From: Dactylosporangium vinaceum
GTDB taxonomy: Bacteria > Actinomycetota > Actinomycetes > Mycobacteriales > Micromonosporaceae
Reading direction: 5' to 3'
Length of the DNA: 64,000 nucleotides
Assembly: GCF_019904175.1 (NCBI RefSeq)
Contig: NZ_CP061913.1
Coordinates: 10,974,001 to 11,038,000, forward strand
The notes below the pieces were generated by a model. The model saw nothing but the letters and a program-made list of their open reading frames with translations. It ran no database searches and was not told the DNA's origin. Position 1 is the stretch's first letter. Each line of letters begins with the position of its first letter. A program made the position numbers and the translations under genes. This document shows positions 1 to 11,351 of this stretch, in pieces.

Positions 1-3075
<3,075 letters not shown>

Positions 3076-3107
3076 TTCGGGCGACGGCCGTGAGATCGTT
3101 GCGCACT

Positions 3108-3803
3108 ATGGGTGCTCGTCGTCTCGCGGCCGTCTTTGCCCTGACCGTCGCCGCCGGTTCCGCACTGGCGGGTTGCCGCTCCCAGCCGGACGTCGCCGTG
3201 TATCTGGGTGATCGGACGGTCTCCACGGCCGAGGTCGACCGGATCGTCAAGGACGTCAACGCCGAGGCCGACCGCCGCATCGCCGACTGGGGCCGCAAGC
3301 GCGCCGCCGACCCCAACCTCCTACCGCCGCCGATCGTCCACACGACCGGGGACGAGGTCGTCTCCCTCATCGTCCTGGCCGACGCCGGGCAGCGGATCAT
3401 CGCCGAGCGCGGCCTCGGCACCCGCACCGCGCCGGCCGACACGATTGCGGAGACCTTCGGCCTGCCGCCGACCGACACGTACGTGCAGCTGTGGACGCGG
3501 TACCTCACCGGCCTGCAGTCAGTGGCCGCCGCCGAGCTGGCCCGCCCCCTGACCGACGACGAGGCCGACCGCCTCTTCGAAGCCGGCGCCGCCGACCCCG
3601 ACGCCGACTACGACGAGGCCGTCCACACCTTCAAGACCAACATCAACCTGGGCCCGCTCTTCGGTGCGCAACGCCGCTTCGGCGACGTGCTCGACGCGGG
3701 GACCATCGCCGTCAACCCGCAGTACGGCCCGGTGGTCATGCCCGTGGTCATGGAGGGCCGCCACCTTGCCGTAGACTTCCCGGAGCACTTCGAGGAGGGC
3801 TGA
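3108..3803 (+). CDS. Secreted lipoprotein, SurA-N-like
   Basis: The product is a predicted exported lipoprotein. Starting at ATG 3108 it opens with Met-Gly-Ala-Arg-Arg, a hydrophobic stretch and the lipobox ALAGC, so the mature protein would be lipid-anchored at Cys. A GTG at 3072 overlapping the mfd stop would add 12 residues; the ATG gives the more usual signal peptide. The mature part begins like SurA/PpiC-type chaperones (VYLGDRTVSTAEVDRIV resembles the N-terminal 'VNGxxIxxxxvd' segment) but no rotamase domain is visible. It lies between mfd and mazG, an order common in actinobacteria where a SurA-N-like gene often sits. Substrate and function are unknown. Confidence 0.8.
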   Translation: MGARRLAAVFALTVAAGSALAGCRSQPDVAVYLGDRTVSTAEVDRIVKDVNAEADRRIADWGRKRAADPNLLPPPIVHTTGDEVVSLIVLADAGQRIIAERGLGTRTAPADTIAETFGLPPTDTYVQLWTRYLTGLQSVAAAELARPLTDDEADRLFEAGAADPDADYDEAVHTFKTNINLGPLFGAQRRFGDVLDAGTIAVNPQYGPVVMPVVMEGRHLAVDFPEHFEEG

Positions 3804-3808
3804 CGGCC

Positions 3809-4816
3809 GTGGCGGGCAGCGTGATCTTGCTGGTGACCTCTCCCCGTCTCCCGGCCGAGGTGCTCACCGCACAGGCCTGGGACCTGGTCCGCGCCCACCC
3901 TGTCCTGACCGCCTCCGAATCCGCGCAGGTCTCCGCGCTGCGGGCCGCGGGCGCTTCGGTCACGGTCATGGCTCCCTCCGTCGACGAGCTGCTGGCCCAC
4001 GTCGACGCGCACGGCACCGTCGTGTGGCTGGCCTCTCCGCCTTCCTCGTCCCCTTCCGCCTCGCAGTCCTCTTCCTCCTTGTCCTCTTCCTCGGACGACG
4101 GCTCATCCGATGCGCGGTTCGCCCGGGAGCTCGGCCTGCGCCTGGCCCGCGAGCCCGGCCTGGCCGAGCTCGAGCTGGTGTACGGCTCGTGGGACCCGGC
4201 GGGCGCCCGCCTCCTGGACGTGGTCACGGTGATGGACCGCCTGATGCACCCCGAGGCCGGCGACCCGTGGAAGCGGGCCCAGACCCACGCGAGCCTGGCG
4301 CACTTCCTGCTCGAGGAGTCATACGAGCTCTACGACGCCATCCGCGACGACGACACATCCGCGGTCCGCGAGGAGCTGGGCGACGTGCTGCTCCAGGTGA
4401 TCCTGCACGCCCGCCTGGCCGAGGAGACGTCCGGCTTCACCATCGACGACGTGGCCGGCGACCTGGTGGCCAAACTGATCCGCCGCAACCCGCACGTCTT
4501 CGCGGACACGGAAGTCGGCGGCATCGACGAGATCATCGCCAACTGGGAGCAGATCAAGAAGGCCGAGAAGTCTCGCGCCTCGACTGTGGACGGCGTGGCC
4601 CTCTCCCAGCCGGCGCTTGCGCTTACCGCGAAACTGCTCCAACGCGTGGAGCGGGCCAGCCTGCCCGTACCTCTACCCCCACCGACGTCACTGGGCGGCC
4701 GCCTGTTCGCGGCGGTGGCCGAGGCCAGGTCAGCGGGCGAGGACGCAGAGGCCGCACTCCGAGAAGCCGCACTCCACTACATGGACACAGTCCGCGCGAC
4801 GGAGCTGAACTCGTAG
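3809..4816 (+). CDS. mazG: Nucleoside triphosphate pyrophosphohydrolase MazG
   Basis: MazG hydrolyses non-canonical or surplus NTPs to NMP and pyrophosphate. I start it at GTG 3809, five bases after the lipoprotein stop, giving 335 residues. Residues ~1-80 are a degenerate N-terminal domain typical of the actinobacterial form. A low-complexity Ser-rich linker (about residues 80-98) follows. The all-alpha catalytic domain has EESYELYDAI and EELGDVLLQV, the EExxE and ExxD metal-binding pairs, then RRNPHVF and the WEQIKK helix, which are diagnostic. The position after mfd is conserved in actinobacteria. The Ser-rich linker is unusual in length. Identification is firm; the exact start is inferred. 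Confidence 0.93.
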   Translation: MAGSVILLVTSPRLPAEVLTAQAWDLVRAHPVLTASESAQVSALRAAGASVTVMAPSVDELLAHVDAHGTVVWLASPPSSSPSASQSSSSLSSSSDDGSSDARFARELGLRLAREPGLAELELVYGSWDPAGARLLDVVTVMDRLMHPEAGDPWKRAQTHASLAHFLLEESYELYDAIRDDDTSAVREELGDVLLQVILHARLAEETSGFTIDDVAGDLVAKLIRRNPHVFADTEVGGIDEIIANWEQIKKAEKSRASTVDGVALSQPALALTAKLLQRVERASLPVPLPPPTSLGGRLFAAVAEARSAGEDAEAALREAALHYMDTVRATELNS

Positions 4817-4989
4817 CTACGTAGGGTTGTTGTTGCGTTACTATTTGCGCTTTACTCCAAGGTCGATTAGGACGTGTGAGCTAAGCTAGAAGTGCAAATT
4901 GGGAACGGCGCCGGCAGTCACACACGGGCCGAACCCCACGTTTGGGAGCGCCTTCACTCAACCGCAAATCGCGTAGACCAGCCCCGATA

Positions 4990-5310
4990 CGCCGAGCCGG
5001 CCTCTCGCGCTTTGCCAGCTTGGATGCGCGCGTTACCAGCCTCGATGCGCGTGTCCTTGCCGGAAGCGTCGGCGGGGTTGCTCACGCCGCCGTGTTGGTG
5101 GTGGTGGTCAGGCCCAGCGGCGTTGGCGTTGCGCCTGCGCAGGTGGTTATGCAAGTCGTATTGGTCCAGGACGAGTAGGTCGGGGTGCAGCTCAGCTCGA
5201 CCTGGTTGTGAACGGCTGGGGCCCGGATCTGCTTGCCCTTACGCGCGGGCACGTTGATCCAGGATCACAGAGATCGGCCGCACTGTCTGGCCGTGCCCTG
5301 CGGATCGGTT
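4990..5310 (-). pseudogene. IS630-type transposase relic
   Basis: On the minus strand pieces of an IS630-family DDE transposase can be read in different frames. Near 5300-5250 is VRPISVILDQ, like the strand before the second catalytic Asp. Then comes KQIRAPAVHNQVELSCTPTY followed by SSW, matching the 'NkVELcfTPTYSSW' block of the family. After a frame change, HNHLRRRNANA (5160-5120) matches the C-terminal 'LRWRNANA' block. No frame is open throughout and the catalytic core is lost. It lies in the convergent gap between mazG and the WecG gene, so it is dead debris rather than a gene. Confidence 0.65.
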
Positions 5311-5469
5311 GCCGCGGCCACGGGTGTTACCGGCGGGTTTGCGGTGCCCCATGACGCCCCCGTGGTGTCTTCGACGGCGCTTTCGCAGGTGGTTTGCGCA
5401 GGCTTCTACCGGGTGAACGGTTGCCCGAGCGCCTGAGGGGCCGACTAGACGAGTGAGTTCGAAGTCTGG

Positions 5470-5820
5470 TCAGCGGTCGTAGGCGATCAGTGACCTGGTC
5501 ATGGGTTGTCTGCGGCGCGGTTGTGCCAGATCGCGGCGTTCATGGCCTGGAGGCGTTGAGCGACGCGGGCTGCGACGCCTTCGATGCTGCGGCCGCCGTG
5601 CAGTTCGAGGTCGAGCTGGCCTTTCAACGTGGTTGACCGAGCGGTACGACGGGCGTAGCAGCCGCGCTCCGCGCTCGGCCGGCCACCGGTCCGGTTCCGC
5701 GGACACATAGTCCTTGTCCGCGACGATCAGCCGACCGGGTCGCTCGGTCATCAGGTCCGGGTCGTGGTCCAGGACCGCCGTCAGGACCTGCCGTTCGTCG
5801 ACCTTCGGGGACCCGTTAGG
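5470..5820 (-). pseudogene. IS982-like transposase relic
   Basis: The minus strand carries the second half of an IS982-type transposase with two frame changes. Residues like KVDERQVLTAVLDHDPDLM and RLIVADKDYVSAE (5805-5700) match the region around a catalytic Asp. A segment is then missing. LKGQLDLELHGGRSIEGVAA and QRLQAMNAAIWHN (5625-5515) continue in another frame, and the C-terminus PMTRSLIAYD (5505-5473) in a third. The N-terminal half is absent. Order and spacing match the family, so this is a truncated, frameshifted copy. No inverted repeats could be recognised. The remaining parts of the gap (4817-4989, 5311-5469, 5821-6001) hold nothing I can name. Confidence 0.75.
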
Positions 5821-6001
5821 ACTTACTCGTCCAGAAGCGAACCTTGGACGGCTTTGCGGTCCCGGGCGGCAGGTTGCGCGCGGCGGGTGGGCGGTGATTG
5901 GACGTCTCGAGGCCGGTTGGCTGGTGGTCGGGATTTTCGCCGGTTTGGGCGGCCGGTGGGAGAGCGCTAATTTTTGTCCCGATTTATTGCTTTTGAGGTA
6001 A

Positions 6002-6817
6002 TTAGGCGCGGTGGGCTGGGCGGCGGGTTAGGCGGTGGTGGAGGGAACGGGCCAGGAGGGCGGCGGCGAAGGGGGCGTCTTCGCGTAGGTAGCGGCGGGC
6101 CAGGCGGCGGGGTTCGCGGGCCAGGCGGTCCAGCCACTCCAGGCCGGCCTTCTGCAGCGCTGGGCGGGCGCGCTGGACGTCGCCGGCGACGAAGTTCACG
6201 GCTGCGCCGCAGCCCAGGAACCAGGTGGACGGGAGTGCCTCGCGCAGAGACGCGATCAGGTGCTCCTGGCGGGGGAAGCCGATTCCGACGTACACCATCT
6301 GGGGTTGGGCCTTGATGACGCGGGCGCAGACCGACCGCAGGCGGCGCGGGTTGTGGTCGAAGCCGAACGGTGGGCAGTGGGCGCCCGCGATGCGCAGGCC
6401 GGGACACTCCGCGGCCAGGCGGGAGGCTGCTCGGCGGGCGCCGTCGGGCTCGTCGCCCTGCGCCGGGGTGCCGCCCAGGACGAAGACGCTGCCGCCGCGG
6501 GTGGCCAGGCCGCGGGAGAGGGACCAGATCAGGTCCGAGCCGGGCACGCGGGCCGGGAGCGCCCGGCCGGCCAGGCGGGCGGCCCAGATCAGCGGTGCGC
6601 CATCGGCGACCACGAGGTCGGCCGCGCTGAGCTGGGCGCGGAGAGCTTTGTCGCGGGCGACCTGGCGCAGGATGTCGACGTTCGGCGTGACGATCCAGCC
6701 GCCGCGGCCACGTTCGAGTGCGGTGAGCACGCGGGCCACCACCTCGTCCTCGGTGACGGGGTCGATCGGCAGTCCACCGACGGGGACCCGGCGGGTGTGG
6801 GAGTAGCTGCGCAGCAT
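6002..6817 (-). CDS. WecG/TagA/CpsF-family glycosyltransferase
   Basis: Members of this family (GT26) transfer an N-acetyl-aminosugar to a lipid-linked acceptor in wall teichoic acid, capsule or exopolysaccharide synthesis on the cytoplasmic membrane face. The 271-residue protein shows the family landmarks: TPNVDILRQ near residue 44, VADGAPLIWAAR, RVPGSDLIW, FVLGG, then VYVGIGFPRQEHLI and GCGAAVNFVAGDV, ending in RLAREPRRLARRYL. These match nearly every conserved block, so the fold is secure; the sugar and acceptor are unknown. It is divergent from the sulfotransferase at 6898, and the two with the GT2 gene probably act on the same surface glycan. Confidence 0.92.
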   Translation of the reverse strand: MLRSYSHTRRVPVGGLPIDPVTEDEVVARVLTALERGRGGWIVTPNVDILRQVARDKALRAQLSAADLVVADGAPLIWAARLAGRALPARVPGSDLIWSLSRGLATRGGSVFVLGGTPAQGDEPDGARRAASRLAAECPGLRIAGAHCPPFGFDHNPRRLRSVCARVIKAQPQMVYVGIGFPRQEHLIASLREALPSTWFLGCGAAVNFVAGDVQRARPALQKAGLEWLDRLAREPRRLARRYLREDAPFAAALLARSLHHRLTRRPAHRA

Positions 6818-6850
6818 CGTTCGTCCGCAATTCCTCGTTAGACCTCACAG

Positions 6851-6869
6851 ATGCCAGCGAAACTGGCAT
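6851..6869. promoter_or_regulatory. Perfect inverted repeat in divergent promoter region
   Basis: ATGCCAG (6851-6857) and CTGGCAT (6863-6869) form a perfect 7-bp inverted repeat around a 5-base centre. It lies in the 80-bp gap between the divergent glycosyltransferase and sulfotransferase genes, 17 bases before the sulfotransferase ribosome site. It could be an operator for a dimeric regulator or a short hairpin in the leader. No protein is assigned. Confidence 0.4.
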
Positions 6870-6897
6870 ATCTACCAAAACGACCAAGGAGGACGCT

Positions 6898-7821
6898 TTG
6901 GTACGCGTTCTGTTCCTCGGGGGGCTGGGGCGAAGCGGCACCACGCTGCTCGAACGCCTGCTGGGGGAACTGCCCGGCGTGTGCCCGCTTGGGGAGGTCG
7001 TGCACCTCTGGGAGCGCGACATCGCCGGCGACGAGCGGTGCGCGTGCGGGGACCACTTCTCCGAATGCGGGTTCTGGCAGGCGGTCGGCGAGAAGGCGTT
7101 CGGCGGCTGGCAGCACGTCGACGTGTGGCGGGTGCTGGCGCTGCGGCACGCGGTCGAGCGCACGCGGCACATTCCGCGGCTGGCCAGCCTGCGGATGAGC
7201 CCGGCCCATCGGCTGCTGGTGGAGGAGTACGCCGACTGGTACGCCCGGCTGTATGAGGCGGCCGCGATCGTCTCCGGGGCCGACGTGCTCGTCGACTCCT
7301 CGAAGCACGCCGCGCTCGCCTACTGCCTGCGCTTCGCGCCGAGCATCGACCTGCGTGTGGTGCACATGGTGCGGGACAGCCGGGGCGTGGCGTACTCGTG
7401 GACGAAGAAGGTCTCGCGACCGGAGACGGACAACGCCGAGGAGATGACGCGGTACTCCCCCGGCCGCTCGGCTCTGCTGTGGAACGCGCACAACATGGCG
7501 TTCTCGGCGCTGCATCGCTGCGGGGTGCCGGTGCAACGGGTGCGGTACGAGGAGCTCCTGGATCAGCCGGAGACGACCCTGCGGGAGCTGTCGAAGTTCA
7601 TCGACATCAAGCCGGGGGGCCTGTCGTTCATCAACGACGGCGTCGCCGAGCTCGGGGCGTGCCACAGCGCGGCGGGCAACCCGATGCGGTTCACCGTCGG
7701 CCCGGTGCCGCTGCGCCGCGACGACGCCTGGCGCACGGCGCTGCCCCACAGTCAGCGCCGGGTCGTGAGCGCCCTGACCGCGCCGCTGCTCGGCGCCTAC
7801 GGGTACCGGGGGGTCCGATGA
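6898..7821 (+). CDS. PAPS-dependent sulfotransferase family protein
   Basis: Predicted to move a sulfuryl group from PAPS to a glycan or lipid acceptor. The N-terminus has the 5'-phosphosulfate loop LGGLGRSGTTLLERLL (residues ~6-21), and residues ~150-165 have the 3'-phosphate element VHMVRDSRGVAYSW. Length 307 residues is normal. I start at TTG 6898 because AAGGAGG (6886-6892) sits five bases upstream and the frame has no earlier credible start; the rare TTG may lower expression. Four Cys residues cluster near 45-60 (CACGDHFSECGFW), a feature of this bacterial subgroup. The stop overlaps the ATG of the GT2 gene, so both are probably co-translated. Acceptor unknown. Confidence 0.88.
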   Translation: MVRVLFLGGLGRSGTTLLERLLGELPGVCPLGEVVHLWERDIAGDERCACGDHFSECGFWQAVGEKAFGGWQHVDVWRVLALRHAVERTRHIPRLASLRMSPAHRLLVEEYADWYARLYEAAAIVSGADVLVDSSKHAALAYCLRFAPSIDLRVVHMVRDSRGVAYSWTKKVSRPETDNAEEMTRYSPGRSALLWNAHNMAFSALHRCGVPVQRVRYEELLDQPETTLRELSKFIDIKPGGLSFINDGVAELGACHSAAGNPMRFTVGPVPLRRDDAWRTALPHSQRRVVSALTAPLLGAYGYRGVR

Positions 7822-8744
7822 TCCCGACCGGCCACTGGCCCAGCGTGGGCGTGATCATTCCGACCCGCAACCGCCCCGAGCTGCTGCGGCGCGCGGTTGC
7901 CGGGATCGTGGCGCAGGACTACCCGGGCCCGGTCCGGACCATCGTGATCTTCGACCAGCACGATCCGGACGCGAGCCTGTGCCGGGGTGGTGAGCGGCCG
8001 CTCGACGTGCTGCCCAACCTGCGCAAGCCCGGCCTGGCCGGCGCCCGCAACACCGGGATCGTCGCGCTGGACACGGACCTGGTCGCGTTCTGTGATGACG
8101 ACGACGTGTGGCTGCCGACGAAGCTGCGTCGCCAGGTGCACGCGCTGCAGCAGCGGCCGCAGGCGGAGTTCTGCACGTCGGCGATCGAGGTGGAGTTCGG
8201 CGACCGGCTCACGCCGCGGCTGGCGGGCGCCTCGCTCGTCGGGCTGGACGACTTGATCCGCTCGCGCATGTCGATGCTGCACTCCTCGACGTTCCTGGTC
8301 CGGCGGGCCGCGTTCGCGGCCGACGAGATGGGCCTGGTCGCCGAGGACGCGCCCGGCAGCCAGAACGAGGACTGGGATCTGCTGCTGCGGGCCGTGAAAC
8401 GCGGCGAGATCGTGCACGTGGACGATCCGCTGGTGCGTGTGCTGTGGGGGCGGACTTCGATGTTCGCGTACGAGTACGGGACAAAAATGGCCTCTCTGCG
8501 CTGGATGATGTCCCGCCATCCGGAGATTGCCGGATCCACCACGGGTGCGGGTCGGGTCTACGGGCAGCTGGCGTGCTGGTCGGCCGCCACCGGCAATCGG
8601 CGCGACGCGTGGCGGTGGACGAAGGCGGCGATGCGCTCGAACTGGCGCGAGCCGCGCGCGGCTATCGCGTTGGCCGCGGTGACGGGCGTCGTGAAGGTGG
8701 AAAGCGTGCTCGGCGCGCTGCACCGCCGGGGTCGCGGCATCTGA
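7818..8744 (+). CDS. Family 2 glycosyltransferase
   Basis: A GT-A inverting glycosyltransferase acting in surface polysaccharide synthesis. ATG 7818 overlaps the TGA of the sulfotransferase by four bases, which fixes the start and implies translational coupling. The 308 residues begin with VGVIIPTRNRPELLRRAV, the typical GT2 nucleotide-binding strand; GLAGARNTGI follows, then VAFCDDDDVW, where the Asp cluster supplies the metal-binding DXD, and a candidate catalytic region NEDWDLLLRAVKRG. No membrane segment is obvious. With the sulfotransferase and the divergent WecG-like enzyme it forms a small glycan-modification group. Donor sugar and acceptor cannot be told. Confidence 0.9.
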   Translation: MIPTGHWPSVGVIIPTRNRPELLRRAVAGIVAQDYPGPVRTIVIFDQHDPDASLCRGGERPLDVLPNLRKPGLAGARNTGIVALDTDLVAFCDDDDVWLPTKLRRQVHALQQRPQAEFCTSAIEVEFGDRLTPRLAGASLVGLDDLIRSRMSMLHSSTFLVRRAAFAADEMGLVAEDAPGSQNEDWDLLLRAVKRGEIVHVDDPLVRVLWGRTSMFAYEYGTKMASLRWMMSRHPEIAGSTTGAGRVYGQLACWSAATGNRRDAWRWTKAAMRSNWREPRAAIALAAVTGVVKVESVLGALHRRGRGI

Positions 8745-8766
8745 AGGCCGCTGCCAGAGCACCCTT

Positions 8767-8814
8767 GACGCGTAATAGTTGATGTCGGATAGTTGGGCTC
8801 AACTATTACGCGTC
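8767..8814. promoter_or_regulatory. Perfect 16-bp inverted repeat upstream of DUF998 gene
   Basis: GACGCGTAATAGTTGA (8767-8782) is exactly repeated in inverse as TCAACTATTACGCGTC (8799-8814), separated by 16 bases. The right arm ends one base before the ribosome site GAGGGAG of the gene at 8828. The arms are AT-rich against the local GC background. Either a two-half-site operator or an RNA hairpin next to the ribosome site would fit. There is no following T-run, so it is not an ordinary terminator for the GT2 gene. Confidence 0.6.
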
Positions 8815-8827
8815 GAGGGAGCTTGTC

Positions 8828-9538
8828 ATGAGCCCACGCACCATGGCCGCCGGAGCGGTCGCCGGCCCGATCCTGTTCACCGTGGCGTGGCTGATCCTCG
8901 GCTTCGTCAGCCCGGGGTTCACGCTGTTCGACGTCCGCGTGGAGCCGTACTCCGCGATCAGTGCGCAGATCAGCGGACTCGGCCTGGGCCCGACCGCGCC
9001 GTACATGAACGCGGCGTTCGTCCTCACCGGCGTCCTGCTCGGCGTCGGGGTCGTGGGCAGCCTGCGGTGCATCACCGCACTGACACCGAGGTCGCGGCGG
9101 ACCCTGACGGCGCTGCTCTCGCTGGTGGCGATCGGCTGCGCGGCGGACGGCATCTTCACGCTGGAGTCCTTCAAGCCGCACCTGCTGGGTGCCATGCTCG
9201 CCTTCTGCAGCCCCGTCATCAGCTTCTGGGTCACCGGCTCGGCGCTGCGCCGAATTCCAGGCTGGCGGCGGTTCGGCACCTGGCTGCGGTTCGCGGCGCC
9301 GGTGACGCTCGGGCTCGTCGCGGTCTATCTGGCGACGTTCGACCCCACGGTCGAGGGCTCGACGACAGGCGTGTCCGGGCTGCTCGAGCGCATCGTCGTC
9401 ATCGAGATCCTCGGCTGGTTCGCGGCACTCGGCTGGCTGGCCCGCCGGCGCGCATTTTCCGGGCCGACCGGGGTCGACGGTGGGCACGGCTCGGCCATGC
9501 AGTACGCTCGTACTGCTAAGCGGCCACGAGGACTTTGA
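8828..9538 (+). CDS. DUF998 family integral membrane protein
   Basis: A 236-residue protein with about six hydrophobic segments (e.g. residues ~6-25, 60-80, 97-115, 125-142, 160-178, 195-215). The N-terminal part (ILFTVAWLILGFVSPGF, then EPYSAISAQISGLGLG and APYMNAAFVLTGVLLG) matches the DUF998 pattern. The function of the family is not known. ATG 8828 follows GAGGGAG by about eight bases. A perfect 16-bp inverted repeat sits directly upstream and probably controls this gene. It stands alone between the glycan genes and icd. Confidence 0.82.
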   Translation: MSPRTMAAGAVAGPILFTVAWLILGFVSPGFTLFDVRVEPYSAISAQISGLGLGPTAPYMNAAFVLTGVLLGVGVVGSLRCITALTPRSRRTLTALLSLVAIGCAADGIFTLESFKPHLLGAMLAFCSPVISFWVTGSALRRIPGWRRFGTWLRFAAPVTLGLVAVYLATFDPTVEGSTTGVSGLLERIVVIEILGWFAALGWLARRRAFSGPTGVDGGHGSAMQYARTAKRPRGL

Positions 9539-9636
9539 GTGTCCGTCCGGTGGAGCGCGGCGAAGAGTGCTGGAATCAGCGAGGACTGTCCGACGGCGGA
9601 GTCGCGGGAGGGCAGCGCGAGAGGAGCGCCCGGCCG

Positions 9637-10854
9637 ATGGCGAAGATCAAGGTAAACAACCCTGTCGTCGAGCTCGACGGCGACGAGATGACCCGCATCA
9701 TCTGGAAGCAGATCCGCGAGCAGCTGGTGCTGCCGTACCTCGACGTCGACCTGAAGTACTACGACCTGTCGATCGAGTACCGCGACCAGACCGACGACCA
9801 GGTCACGGTCGACGCCGCGAACGCCATCAAGCAGTACGGCGTCGGCGTGAAGTGCGCGACGATCACGCCCGACGAGGCGCGCGTCGAGGAGTTCTCGCTC
9901 AAGAAGATGTGGCGCTCGCCGAACGGCACGATCCGCAACATCCTCGGCGGCGTGGTCTTCCGCGAGCCGATCATCATGTCCAACGTGCCTCGGCTGGTTC
10001 CCGGCTGGACCAAGCCGATCATCATCGGCCGGCACGCCCACGGCGACCAGTACAAGGCGACCGACTTCGTGGTGCCCGGCCCGGGCAAGGTCACCGTCAC
10101 CTACACCCCGGCCGACGGCGGCGCTCCGATGGAGTTCGAGATCGCCAACTTCCCCGGCGGCGGCGTCGCCATGGGCATGTACAACTACGACGACTCGATC
10201 CGCGACTTCGCCCGCGCGTCGTTCCGCTACGGCCTCGACCGCGGCTACCCGGTGTACCTCTCCACGAAGAACACAATCCTGAAGGCGTACGACGGCCGGT
10301 TCAAGGACCTGTTCGCCGAGATCTTCGAGACCGAGTTCAAGGACGACTTCGCGAAGGCCGGCATCACCTACGAGCACCGGCTGATCGACGACATGGTCGC
10401 CGCGGCGCTGAAGTGGGAGGGCGGCTTCGTGTGGGCCGCCAAGAACTACGACGGCGACGTCCAGTCGGACACCGTCGCGCAGGGCTTCGGCTCGCTCGGC
10501 CTCATGACCAGCGTCCTCATGACCCCGGACGGCAAGACCGTCGAGGCCGAGGCCGCCCACGGCACCGTCACCCGGCACTACCGGCAGTGGCAGAAGGGCG
10601 AGAAGACCTCGACGAACCCGATCGCGTCCATCTTCGCCTGGACGCGCGGCCTCGCCCACCGCGGCAAGGTCGACGGCACCCCCGAGGTCACGAACTTCGC
10701 CAACACCCTGGAGCAGGTCTGCATCGACACCGTCGAGGGCGGCCAGATGACCAAGGACCTGGCGCTGCTGATCTCCCGCGACGCCCCGTGGCTGACGACC
10801 GACGAGTTCATGAACGCGCTGGACCAGAACCTCGCGAAGCGTCTCGCCGCCTGA
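9637..10854 (+). CDS. icd: NADP-dependent isocitrate dehydrogenase
   Basis: Oxidatively decarboxylates isocitrate to 2-oxoglutarate in the TCA cycle, making NADPH. The 405-residue protein is of the homodimeric type related to the eukaryotic enzymes (type II), not the 740-residue monomer of many actinobacteria. Landmarks: GDEMTRIIW near the N-terminus, SPNGTIRNILGG (isocitrate-binding Ser/Asn), RHAHGDQYKATD, the YDGRFKDLF block, then LIDDMVAAALKWEGGF and the NADP-binding EAAHGTVTRHYR. GAGAGGAG sits 8 bases before ATG 9637; an in-frame start at 9535 would add a non-homologous tail. A hairpin at 10870-10900 ends transcription. Confidence 0.97.
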   Translation: MAKIKVNNPVVELDGDEMTRIIWKQIREQLVLPYLDVDLKYYDLSIEYRDQTDDQVTVDAANAIKQYGVGVKCATITPDEARVEEFSLKKMWRSPNGTIRNILGGVVFREPIIMSNVPRLVPGWTKPIIIGRHAHGDQYKATDFVVPGPGKVTVTYTPADGGAPMEFEIANFPGGGVAMGMYNYDDSIRDFARASFRYGLDRGYPVYLSTKNTILKAYDGRFKDLFAEIFETEFKDDFAKAGITYEHRLIDDMVAAALKWEGGFVWAAKNYDGDVQSDTVAQGFGSLGLMTSVLMTPDGKTVEAEAAHGTVTRHYRQWQKGEKTSTNPIASIFAWTRGLAHRGKVDGTPEVTNFANTLEQVCIDTVEGGQMTKDLALLISRDAPWLTTDEFMNALDQNLAKRLAA

Positions 10855-10869
10855 TTGCACCCTCCGACC

Positions 10870-10900
10870 ATGAGGCTCAGCCGTTTCGGCTGGGCCTCAT
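10870..10900. terminator. Bidirectional hairpin between convergent genes
   Basis: Arms 10870-10882 and 10888-10900 form a 13-bp stem with one G-U pair around the loop GTTTC. It starts 16 bases after the icd stop and ends five bases before the stop of the minus-strand gene, so it can serve both. There is no clear T-run, as is common in high-GC actinobacteria. Confidence 0.75.
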
Positions 10901-10905
10901 GGCGT

Positions 10906-11319
10906 TCATGCGGTCAGCACGCCGATGCCCAGGCTGAGCGCACCCGCGGCCAGGGCGGCCGCGCCCAGCCAGACCAGCGCGATCGCGCCGTTCGGCCGCG
11001 TGCGGTCCTTCCCCGCCGACGAGGCGAAGAACCCGCCGGGCATCAGGATCGCCGCGGCCAGGATTCCGGCCCGCCCGAGCCAGCCCACGACGCCGTCGAG
11101 CCGGGCGAGGTCGGCGTAGAGCACGCCGACCAGACCCAGTGTGACCAGGACGCCGGCGTGTGCGTGCCCGGCCCGCGCGAACGCCTGCTGGAACGGTGTC
11201 ATCGGCACGGCTCCGCGCACGACCCGGGTCAGGAAGTATCCGCCGAACTCGATGGTGACGATCGACAACAGCGCGATCCCGGCCAGGATCCGGCCCGCGT
11301 CAGTGAACTCGAACTGCAT
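10906..11319 (-). CDS. Small four-helix membrane protein, unknown function
   Basis: A 137-residue protein with four hydrophobic segments. A conserved-looking FARAGHAHAGVLVTLGLVG (His residues before the second membrane span) and ILMPGGFFASSAG are the most distinctive parts. I do not recognise a named family; similar 'HAHAG' proteins occur as hypothetical membrane proteins in actinobacteria. I choose ATG 11319 because GGGGGAGAG lies six bases upstream; an upstream in-frame start at 11337 would swallow this ribosome site. Convergent with icd, divergent from the CGNR gene 32 bases away, so the two share a short promoter region. Confidence 0.7.
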   Translation of the reverse strand: MQFEFTDAGRILAGIALLSIVTIEFGGYFLTRVVRGAVPMTPFQQAFARAGHAHAGVLVTLGLVGVLYADLARLDGVVGWLGRAGILAAAILMPGGFFASSAGKDRTRPNGAIALVWLGAAALAAGALSLGIGVLTA

Positions 11320-11351
11320 AACGCTCTCCCCCGTCACTGCCTTGGTAGGCT

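Noticed and set aside
5233..5436. Small plus-strand open frame in the mazG-WecG gap
   Set aside because: It lies opposite IS630-like transposase remnants and has no ribosome site or recognisable domain.
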